Assembly (NCBI RefSeq): GCF_019175285.1
Contig: NC_056527.1
Span: 111,238,389 to 111,302,388, forward strand
Source of the DNA: Sceloporus undulatus
Taxonomy: Eukaryota; Chordata; Lepidosauria; Squamata; Phrynosomatidae
Length of the DNA stretch: 64,000 nucleotides
Direction of reading: 5' to 3'
The notes below the pieces were generated by a model. That model saw nothing but the letters and a program-made list of their open reading frames with translations. It made no database searches and had not been told where the DNA came from. The first letter of the stretch is position 1; every line of letters starts with the position of its first letter. The position numbers and the translations under genes were made by a program. Below, one piece after another: positions 55,540 through 64,000 of the stretch.

Positions 55540-55934
55540 CATAATAAGTAATACTTTCAAGAGGCAATACTCTGGAAAACAGGAGATAAACACTGCAGTG
55601 GAGGCACTGAGACATAACAGCAGAATCCGAACTCTCAAGGGGTATTTCTTCAGTGCAAAATGGAATGATTCCAATGAGACACAATCCCAAGGCTGTTTTC
55701 CACCACTGATTTAAAACTGCAGTCAGAGGCACTCATTGAGCGGCTGCCTGCAGATCCACATGGTGACTCTTCCCTTCCACAAGACCACAATGTGGGTCCT
55801 TTATGCCCTTGGCTCCATCACTCTTGCAAATGAGTGCCAGTACAATGTGCAGAGAGTGGCACCCTTCTCTCCAAATTCTGTCACAGCCCTTTTGGTGAAC
55901 CTGCTGTTGGATGGAACAACAAAGTCCTATTAAG
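55540..55934 (+). promoter_or_regulatory. candidate 5' non-coding exon/promoter of the 57-kb OR copy
   Basis: Near-duplicate of 60420-60818 and relative of 48200-48538. It ends cctattaag|gtacagaaatg, a donor-like site 1.2 kb before the ATG at 57139. Contains tgcaaatgagtgccagtac and gttggatggaacaac. Confidence 0.6.
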
Positions 55935-57138
55935 GTACAGAAATGAGAATTATTATCCAAACAGAAACTTGAATGCTGTGGCAGTGGGTGGTTTCCTTGA
56001 CAGATGGTGGATCTCTTCCCATGTTTCCTCTGAGCAAACAGAAGCTATCCAAGGTCTTGAACCTGTTCTGCATCTTGGCTTAAGCACCTTGTGTAGTTCC
56101 CTTAAAATTCACATTAAAATCTGGAGCAAATTCACTGCTCAAGTAATATCAAATACAAAGAAAGGGATAAGGATTGTTTCTAATTTCCAGGAATAAATAA
56201 CAAGAGGGCTCCCTTCCTTCCTCCAAAGAAAACTTGATGACCATATTAAATTTTGGAGAAGAAGCAGGGAGGAAAAGATAAGACTGAAGATGAGGAAATG
56301 AGTTTTGAAATGCTTCCATATTTCTCACCTACATTTCTAATTTCAGCAGACACACACATGTTTATAAAATTGTTTTAAGCTTATGTGTTAGTTGCACTGA
56401 GAGTTTAATGCTTTTTCGATTTTTGCAGTGCATTTTGCTTTAGTGGTTTTGTTTTAAACTAATACTGGAAGCTTCCTTGGGTCCTATCATGGAAGACTAT
56501 ATAAATCTAATTCATAAATGCATAGCAGGCTTTTAGGAACTCTTTCTACCATGTATATCTAATTAGCATCTTCCTTTCTGTAGCTTTTACATTTATTGTT
56601 GTTACCTGCCTTGAAGTCATTTCTGACTTACGGACACACACACAAATAAAAAATAAAAGATATTGCACAATAAGGAGAGACCTTTCTAAATTGCATATCT
56701 AAAATTTTATAACTTTTTATCATAATTCATAATTCATAGTCCATTCATTTTTACATATTCAAGAACATTATCCCAGCCTCTGATATTTTGTTTGTATTTT
56801 GTTTGTTGTTCATAACTTTTAAATAATTAATAATTAAATATACTCTTCAGTATTACTGGTTTTGCACTAATATTCCTGGACATAGCCAGAACTTTATTTC
56901 CTGAAAAGGTCTCTTGGAAGTGCATTTTTGGTAATTTAGAATTAATCAGAAAAACTGTTATTTCCATTTAGGAAGAATCACTTATAACTGGAAGAATAGA
57001 ACAGAAAGAAAGAATGGGCAACTCTACCTTTTTAATGGCCGGATTGCATACCTCTTGTCTTCCAGTGGAAACAGATAGATAGATAAGGTTATGTTCCTTT
57101 TGATGGTATATGATAGTGATGAGAACTTACTATTTCAG
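55935..57138. other. 5' intron of the 57-kb OR copy
   Basis: Aligns through most of its length with 60819-62158. A short reverse SINE scrap at about 56600-56650 stands where the other copy has a longer SINE (61488-61730). Confidence 0.6.
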
Positions 57139-58077
57139 ATGGAGAATAGCACTGGGACCACCTTTCAAGAATTCATTTTGCTTGGATTTGGATTTGATCC
57201 CCAGAAGCAGTTCATATTCCTCATCTTTTTTGCCATTCTCTATGTGCTCACTTTGGTGGAAAACATCGCCATTATCATACTGGTACTGATAGATGCTCAC
57301 TTGTCCCAGCTTCCCATGTACATTCTGCTGAGCAACTTCTCCTGGATGGAGATGTGCTATGTGACAGCAACTGTGCCCCGGATGCTCTTTGACTTGGCTT
57401 CTTCTTGTGGCATCATCTCCTTCCAGGCCAGCTCCGTTTCTAATATCTTTTTCTCTCGGCAGCACTGAATTCTTCTTCTTGTCGTCCACCCCATGGCTTG
57501 GGATCGGTACCTGGCCATCTGCCACCCACTGCATTATTCCCAAATCATGTCCCCCCAAAGTCCTGCTATCTCCTGGTGGCAATTTGTTGGATCCTTGGCT
57601 TTCTGGGTACATCGTTCCAGTGACTGATCCCAAACTGAACTTCTGTGACCCACATCATTGACCATTTTTTGTGTGATCCTGGACCAATTCTGTCTCCTTG
57701 GCTTGTCCGCCTCTTGGAAGTTCCTTTTATCTGCCAATAGTAATGCATGCCATATTTTCAGCAATGTCATATTTGTTGTAGTGTCATATGCGTGTTGTAA
57801 TTTCACCTGTTGAAATCTTCCAACCAGGGGAGCCTTAAAAAGGCCTTCTCCACCATATCTAGCACCTACTAGTGGTGACACTTTTCTATGGCTCTGTCGG
57901 AGGGATGTACCTAATTCTGTGGAAAAGCCAGGCAGAGCTCACTAAGGCAATACAGTCTCTACCAGCCATCACTCCCTTTGTCACCCCTTGATCTACTCTC
58001 TGAGGAATCAGGTAAAAAGCATTGTGCAGGTTGTTGAGGAGAAATATGAACTGATATTTATGAGAGCCACAGTTTAA
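57139..58077 (+). pseudogene. broken olfactory receptor copy of the 62-kb OR
   Basis: It begins like an intact gene: acceptor ctatttcag against the ATG, MENSTGTTFQEFILLGFGFDPQ, open and nearly identical to the 62-kb OR for about the first 95 codons (to ISFQ). From about 57430 the frame is lost repeatedly. Compared with 62159-63118 I count at least fifteen 1-3 base gaps, mostly deletions, in about 650 bases, yet few substitutions. The final codons RATV and the stop remain alignable. The same gap-rich pattern continues into the non-coding 3' flank to about 58.85 kb. It is either a recent pseudogene or an intact gene spoiled by uncorrected read errors; the pattern favours the second. Confidence 0.85.
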
Positions 58078-58084
58078 AAAGGTA

Positions 58085-58305
58085 AAGGTACAGTTGGCCT
58101 GCCCTTAGGCAGCTTGCCTTCCGCAGCTTTGAGCTTTGTGTGGAGAGCAATCCCTGGCAGGAGTCATGGGGCGTGCATGTGCACCATGAGCATGACTCCA
58201 TTATTTTCATGGGCTTGAGCATATGCTTCCCCCCCCCATACATGGGGAAGGGAGTCGGAACGGATCCCCCATGTATGGGGAGGGTGGACTGTAATGTGCA
58301 AGAAT
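58085..58305. mobile_element. Tigger-like MITE in 3' flank, duplicated copy
   Basis: Starts acagttggcctgccctta; right half ggatcccccatgtatgggga, ends gggtggactgt. Its duplicate is at 63128-63343, so insertion predates the tandem duplication. Confidence 0.6.
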
Positions 58306-58342
58306 TGTAAAACAAATCAGAGCACTTATTTGATGAATTTAG

Positions 58343-59070
58343 TTATTTGGTCTTTTGCTTAGTATATCTAAACTGGCTTATGTGACACAGCCTTGATTAC
58401 ATTCTGTTTGGACTACTGTAATCCACTCTCATGGGGCTGCCTTTAGAACTTTAGCGTCCAGAATGCTGCAGCCAGAATGCTAACCAGAATCAGTTATAGG
58501 AGCATATAACTCCTTGTTGGAATGCTTCACTGCTACCTATTCTTCTGGCACAATTCAAAATGCTGGTCATGATCTATAAAGCCCTACCTACATGGCTTAG
58601 TCCAGATTATTTGAAACTATATCTCCCTTATGAACCTGCTAGAACACTGAGATTTTTGGGGAGGCTTTCTCTCTTGGTCCACCAGCACCCAGGTTCGCTT
58701 GGTCAGGACACGAGAAAGCCTTCTTGGTGCTGCTCCCATCTCTGAACTCCCTTCCGCAGGATGCTAGACTGGCTCCCCTCCTGCCTGCCTTTCGACAGCA
58801 GGCTAAGTCATTTTTATTTAAGCAAGCATTTAAAACATATGTGTGCCACGGTGGGTTTTTATATTGAGCATGTGTATTTGTCATGCCTTTTAACTTCTGA
58901 ATATTTAAATGTAATTTTATATTGTTTTTAGATGATTTTAACTTTTTAAATTTTATTTATGTTTAAAAAATCTGTAAGTCACTTGGGTCGCTCCAGGAAA
59001 AAAGGCAGCATATAATTGAAATACATAATAAATAAATAAATAATAAATAATAAATAAATAAAAATATAAA
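58343..59070 (+). mobile_element. L2-type LINE 3' end
   Basis: The plus-strand frame includes MLVMIYKALPTWLSPDYLKLYLP-type sequence, then 3' UTR and an (AAAT)n tail at about 59030-59070. Its duplicate starts at 63395. Insertion predates the duplication. Confidence 0.85.
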
Positions 59071-60343
59071 TAAAATACATATGTTTCTATGAACAGTCAG
59101 TTGGATACATTTGAGCTGAGGAATGGATCCGAAAAAGTGTCATGGCACCCCCCCCCCCATTAAATATAGTAAATATAGCCACACATTGCTAAAACATTAT
59201 TTGGTAGATTTGGGCCTCAGTTAAATAGGTCCCTTGGTGTACTTGCAAAGAAACACATCGGACAGATGCCATTACAGCATATACACACCTCATGCAGAAG
59301 GCAACATAGGGAAACTAGGTGGACTATAGCTAAAGTTGCACAATGACCAAAGCGCTATGCACAATGTGCAAGAGCTACGGAAGAAAGGGGCTGTGGCAAA
59401 AGACAGGAGAAAAAGCTATGGTAATTGTGGGTGTACAGCAACACTTCTGCCAGTGTATCATGAATGTGCAATTTGCACAATGTCATGCTCCATGCTTTTT
59501 TGCTTCCACTTTTGCTTGTGAATTTACCCATTGCACAGTATCAGGTTTTTTTTTGCACTTGTGCACAGCATGTATTCTGCATGTGTATGTTATTTCTCAA
59601 ATTTCAGGCCGATGTGATTAGACAATTGTTGGCATTCAGTATTGCAGTTGCAATTCATAACCTAGAGTTTTCACATTGGTAACTGCTCCATATCGCAAAC
59701 ACTGGAAATCAGGCCCTGAGGAATGCTTAGGGAGCTGGGAATGTTTAGCCTGGAAAGAAAAGGTTAAGAGGTGACATGGTAGCCACATGTTTTAAATTTT
59801 GAACAATGTTAGGAGGTGCATATATGTTTTGCCTGCCATGGGTTTAAGTGCTAATACAGTAATGTCAGATGTGGCTGAGGATAATGTGTGAGGGCATACT
59901 GAAGAAATGTGATGGGACAGCAATGGATGCTTACTGTGAGGGATTATCACATTCCTTTGTGCTGAAAAAACAGAGAAAGGAGTTACGCCTGGTGGAAACT
60001 ACTCAAGATCAATTCCCAGGGAATGGACGAAGAAATAAGGAGAGGGAGAGGTACTGATTTTGCTTTGATTTGTTATGAATGAGAAGTAACTGCCATATTT
60101 GAAACTGTGTGTAGTTTAATAAGGCTTTGCTATGCTGGCTGTTTTAGTTCTGACAACAAAGTCTCTGGTATAGATCTTGTGTTACTAAATAAAGATATTC
60201 TGAGTTTTACTACTGAAGCCTGGATTCTTGAACTAGGGTTCCCTGGACTTGACAATCTCCTAGGTGCCCAAACATTTCTGGCTGCATTTCAGTCTCCCTA
60301 TAATCGGAATCCCTACTGATAGTGACTGGACTTTTGATTCCAG
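59071..60343. other. unique spacer between duplicated units
   Basis: A C homopolymer at about 59150 and a short CR1 fragment at about 59716-59810 (tagggagctgggaatgtttag). Otherwise no recognised gene or repeat. The open frames are short and unconvincing. Confidence 0.45.
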
Positions 60344-60412
60344 ATGGAGATGGATAATAGGGGCACCACTGAGGTGTTTGTTTTTGCTGGATTTGGAGTC
60401 AAACCAGAGATG
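60344..60412 (+). pseudogene. olfactory receptor N-terminal remnant
   Basis: It starts right after an acceptor (tttgattccag|ATG) and reads MEMDNRGTTEVFVFAGFGVKPE, which aligns with the OR N-terminus (MELTNETTVQEFILLGFGVEQQ). OR similarity stops after about 23 codons, before TM1. The sequence runs straight into the module at 60420 that precedes the 62-kb OR. The rest of this receptor has been deleted. Confidence 0.75.
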
Positions 60413-60419
60413 CTTGAAA

Positions 60420-60818
60420 GAGGCAACTCTATAACACTTGAAAGAGACAATACTTTGGGAAACTAGATATGCACTGCAGCTGAGGCAGGAAAGCATAACA
60501 GCTGAATCCAGACTCTTAAGGGATACTGCTTCAGAACAAAATAGCATTATTCCAATGAGACATATTCCCAAGGTCAATTTCCACCATGCATGTAAAACTC
60601 CAGTCAGAGGTGTGCACTGAGCTGCTGTCTGCAGATCTGTATTGTGACTCTTGCCTTCTGCAAGATCACAATATGGTACCCTATGTCCTTTGCTCCATCA
60701 GTCCTGCAAATGAGTGCCAATATAATGTGCAGAGAGTGGCACGCTTCTCTCCAAATTCTGTCACAGCCCTTTTGGTGAACCTTCTGTTGGATGGAACAAT
60801 GTCTTGAGTCCTGCTAAG
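60420..60818 (+). promoter_or_regulatory. candidate 5' non-coding exon/promoter of the 62-kb OR
   Basis: Duplicate of 55540-55934. It ends cctgctaag|gtacagaaatgg, 1.34 kb before the ATG at 62159. Conserved blocks: gcaaatgagtgccaatataa, ctctccaaattctgtcac and ctgttggatggaacaa. Confidence 0.6.
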
Positions 60819-62158
60819 GTACAGAAATGGGAATTATTATCAAAACAACAGAAACTTGAATGTTGTGGCAGTGGGTGGTTTCTTTGACAGGTGGTGGATC
60901 TCTTCCAGTGTTTCCTCTAAGAAACAATGAGTTATCCAAGGTCCCGAGCTTGTTTGGCAGCTTGATTTAAACACCTTGGGTAGTTCCCTTAAAATTCACA
61001 CTAAATCTGGAGCAAATTTACCACCCAGATAATATCAAATACAAAGGGAAGGGTGACAACTATTGTTAATTTCCAGGGGTGGTGGGACACAGTTCTCCTC
61101 CAAGGAAAGCCTGCTAACCATAATACATTTTGGTGAAGGATCAGTGAAGAAAAGGTGGGCTCTGGAGATGTTTCACAAACACTTTTGAAATGTTTCCATA
61201 TTTCTCACCTATATTTCTGATTTCATCACAAACACAAATGCAATGTGTGTTTAAAAATGGGCTTAAGTTAATGCTTTAGTTGGACTGATTGTTTAATGGT
61301 TTTTCAACTTTTGCACTGCATATCGCTTCAGCTGTTTTGTTTTAAACTTATATTGTAAACTGTTTTGGGGCTATCTTGGGTTAAAGAGGGAAGATAAATC
61401 AAATACACACATATATATAAGGGTTGAAGGAGTTCTTTCTACCTTTCATATCCAATTAGCATCTTCTCTTCTGTAACCTCTATATTTGTTATTATGTGCC
61501 TTCAAATCATTATTATTATTTATTATTATTATTTCTGACTTATGGAGACTGTAAGGAGAACCTATCACAGGTTTCTCTAGACAAGTTTCTTCAGAGTGGG
61601 TTTGCCATTGCTGTCTTCTGAGGATAAGAGAATGTGACTTTCTCAAGGCCAGTCAGTGGGTTTCCATGGCTGAACCCCTGATTCAAACCATGGTCTCCAG
61701 AGTCCAGTGCTCAAACCATAACATTGCATTTATGCCCAAGATGACTGCAGAATGTCATGAATTATATTTATGACGTGAGATAAATTTTTAATTACATAAT
61801 AAGAACAAATGTGCAGAGGTTACAAGGAGCTTTAGTAATAGTAGTAGTAGTAGTGATAACAACAACAACAATAGTGTTATCCTGCCTTTCCCCCCACTTG
61901 GGACTCAAAGCAGCTTACAACAGTTAAAACAACACAATTAAAAATTCACAAGATACAAATATTAAAAAGCAATTAAACTATTAATGGGTGACAATCAATG
62001 GTAGCAAGGGGTGGGTCGTGGGCAGAAATATCAGTGTGGTTGGGAAGGGCTTTTAATGACTGGCCTGCATAGCCATTGTCTTCCAATGGAAACAGACAGC
62101 AGATAAGGCAATGTTCCTGTTGATGGTATGTGATAGTGATGAGAACTTACTATTTCAG
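60819..62158. other. 5' intron of the 62-kb OR
   Basis: Reverse tRNA SINE at about 61488-61730 with an internal (ATT)n expansion. A retroposon-like end at about 61850-61990 with (TAG)n and (CAA)n, absent from the other copy. The rest aligns with 55935-57138. Confidence 0.6.
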
Positions 62159-63118
62159 ATGGAAAATAGTACTGGGACCACCCTTCAAGAATTTGTTTTG
62201 CTTGGATTTCAATTTGATCCCCAGAAGCAGTTCATATTCCTCATCTTTTTTGCCATTCTCTATGTGCTCACTTTGGTGGAAAACATCGCCATTATCATAC
62301 TGGTACTGATAGATGCTCACTTGTCCCAGCTTCCCATGTACATCCTGCTGAGCAACTTCTCCTGGGTGGAGATGTGCTATGTGACAGCAACTGTGCCCCG
62401 GATGCTCTATGACTTGGCTTCTTCTTGTGGTGTCATCTCCTTCCAGGTCTGCTTATTCCAGTTCTATATCTTATTTTCTCTTGGCAGCACTGAATTCTTC
62501 TTCCTTTCAGCCATGGCTTTGGATCGGTACCTGGCCATCTGCCACCCACTGCATTATTCCCAAATCATGTCTCCAAAGTCCTGCTATCTCCTGGTGGCAA
62601 TTTGTTGGATCCTTGGCTTTCTGGGGTACATCGTTCCAGTGACTTTGATCTCCAAACTGAACTTCTGTGGACCCAACATCATTGACCATTTTTTGTGTGA
62701 TCCTGGACCAATTCTGTCCTTGGCTTGTCCTCCTCTTGGAAATGTTCCTTTTATCTGCCAAATAGTAATGCATGCCATATTTTTCAGCAATGTCATATTT
62801 GTTGTAGTTTCATATGGCATTGTAATTTTCACTCTGTTGAAATCTTCCAACCAGGGGAGCCTTAAAAAGGCCTTCTCCACCATATCTATGCACCTACTAG
62901 TGGTGACACTTTTCTATGGCTCTGTCGGAGGGATGTACCTAATTCCTGGTGGAGAAAGCCAGGCAGAGCTCACTAAGGCAATAACAGTCTTCTACACAGC
63001 CATCACTCCCTTTGTCAACCCCTTGATCTACTCTCTGAGGAATGATCAGGTGAAAAAGGCATTGTGCAGGTTGTTGAGGAGAAATATGAGACTGATATTT
63101 ATGAGAGCCACAGTTTAA
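62159..63118 (+). CDS. olfactory receptor, OR11/6-like
   Basis: Intact, 319 residues, MENSTGTTLQEFVLLGFQFDPQ (NST sequon) to RLLRRNMRLIFMRATV. LPMYILLSNFSWVEMCYVTATV, MALDRYLAICHPLHYS, FCGPNIIDHFLCDPGP, SLKKAFSTISMHL and TPFVNPLIYSLRN (Val and Ser for the Leu and Cys of most neighbours). The start follows the acceptor ctatttcag; the upstream in-frame ATG at 62111 is intronic. It is the unbroken member of the tandem pair with 57139-58077. Ligand unknown. Confidence 0.97.
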   Translation: MENSTGTTLQEFVLLGFQFDPQKQFIFLIFFAILYVLTLVENIAIIILVLIDAHLSQLPMYILLSNFSWVEMCYVTATVPRMLYDLASSCGVISFQVCLFQFYILFSLGSTEFFFLSAMALDRYLAICHPLHYSQIMSPKSCYLLVAICWILGFLGYIVPVTLISKLNFCGPNIIDHFLCDPGPILSLACPPLGNVPFICQIVMHAIFFSNVIFVVVSYGIVIFTLLKSSNQGSLKKAFSTISMHLLVVTLFYGSVGGMYLIPGGESQAELTKAITVFYTAITPFVNPLIYSLRNDQVKKALCRLLRRNMRLIFMRATV

Positions 63119-63127
63119 AAAGGTACA

Positions 63128-63343
63128 AGGTACAGTTGGCCTGCCCTATAGGCAGGCTTGCCTTCCGCAGCTTTGAGCTTGTGTGGAGAGCAAGCCCTGG
63201 CAGGAGTCATGGGGCGTGCATGTGCACCATGAGCATGCACTCCATTATTTTCAATGGGGCTTGAGCATATGCTTTCCCCCCCCATACATGGGGGAAGGGA
63301 GTCCGGAACGGATCCCCCATGTATGGGGAGGGTGGACTGTAAT
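63128..63343. mobile_element. Tigger-like MITE in 3' flank
   Basis: Duplicate of 58085-58305, with few substitutions but many single-base length differences. Confidence 0.6.
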
Positions 63344-63394
63344 GTGCAAGAATTTGTAAAACAAATCAGAGCACTTAGTTTGATGAAATTTATT

Positions 63395-64000
63395 TATTTG
63401 GTCTTTGCTTAGTATATCTAAACATGGCTATGGTGACACATGCCTTGATTACATTCTGTTTGGACTACTGTAATCCACTCTACATGGGGCTGCCTTTGGA
63501 AACTTTAGCGGTCCAGAATGCTGCAGCCAGAATGCTAACCAGAATCAGTTATACGGAGCATATAACTCCCTTGTTGGAATAGCTTCACTGGCTACCTATT
63601 CATTTCTGGGCACAATTCAAAATGCTGGTCATGATCTATAAAGCCCTACCTACATGGCTTAGGTCCAGATTATTTGAAGAACTATATCTCCCTGTATGAA
63701 GCTGCTAGAACACTGAGATTGTTGGGGGAAGGCTTTCTCTTGGTCCCACCAGCATCCCAGGTTCGCTTGGTCAGGACACGAGAGAAAGCCTTCTTGGTAT
63801 CTGCTCCCATCCTCTGGAACTCCCTTCCGCAGGATGCTAGACTGGCTCCCTCCCTGCCTGCCTTTCGACAGCAGGCTAAGTCATTTTTATTTAAGCAAGC
63901 ATTTAAAACATATGTGTGCCACGGTGGTTTTTATATTGAGCATGTGTATTTGTCATGCCTTTTAACTTCTGAATATTTTAAATGTAATTTTATATTGTTT
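63395..64000 (+). mobile_element. L2-type LINE 3' end, cut by window edge
   Basis: Duplicate of 58343-58920. The C-terminal ORF region (gctggtcatgatctataaag, ccttccgcaggatgctagac) and the start of the 3' UTR; continues beyond the window. Confidence 0.85.

Noticed and set aside
1-64000. Endogenous retrovirus or other virus-like element
   Set aside because: No LTR pairs and no gag, pol or env-like frames of retroviral type were seen; the reverse transcriptase fragments are LINE-type.

Overview
The window is vertebrate nuclear DNA from a squamate reptile, most likely a lizard. The evidence is a set of tRNA-type SINEs ending in a BovB-like tail, 5S rRNA-derived SINEs, CR1 and L2 LINE 3' ends, a SPIN-type hAT relic and many palindromic DNA-transposon derivatives. 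Species cannot be read from the sequence. The only recognisable protein-coding host genes are class II olfactory receptors (ORs), closest in motif to the OR11/OR6 group.

Layout. Six OR genes lie on the minus strand (about 2.2, 9.6, 16.1, 20.5, 28.3 and 34.3 kb). Three intact ORs (44.4, 50.4 and 62.2 kb), one broken OR (57.1 kb) and a 5'-end remnant (60.3 kb) lie on the plus strand. The two arms point away from a 9-kb gene-free centre at about 35.3-44.3 kb, which holds LINE and MITE debris and an orphan copy of sequence otherwise found upstream of an OR. The last 8 kb is a tandem duplication of about 5 kb: 55.5-59.0 repeats as 60.4-64.0.

Gene structure. Seven of the eight typical ORs, counting the broken one, have an AG acceptor directly against the ATG (for example tttcag|ATGGAG). 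The coding part is therefore one exon, and its start is that ATG rather than the in-frame ATGs a little upstream, which would lie in the intron. Upstream, four minus-strand genes share one diverged module ending in a GTRAG-type donor, and four plus-strand genes share a different module ending in an AG|GTACAG donor. These are the best candidates for 5' non-coding exons and promoters, and they suggest each arm grew by tandem duplication from its own founder with its regulatory region.

Repeats. The most unusual are two GC-rich terminal-inverted-repeat elements (1472-1837 and 33358-33872) made of six or seven hairpins in a row. Their ends match two long single-palindrome elements (22723-22944 and 53201-53433), and three of the four show 3-bp target duplications. 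A four-deep nest of insertions lies at 53.6-54.9 kb. No RNA genes, CRISPR arrays or endogenous retroviruses were recognised. Coordinates of diverged repeats are estimates by eye.
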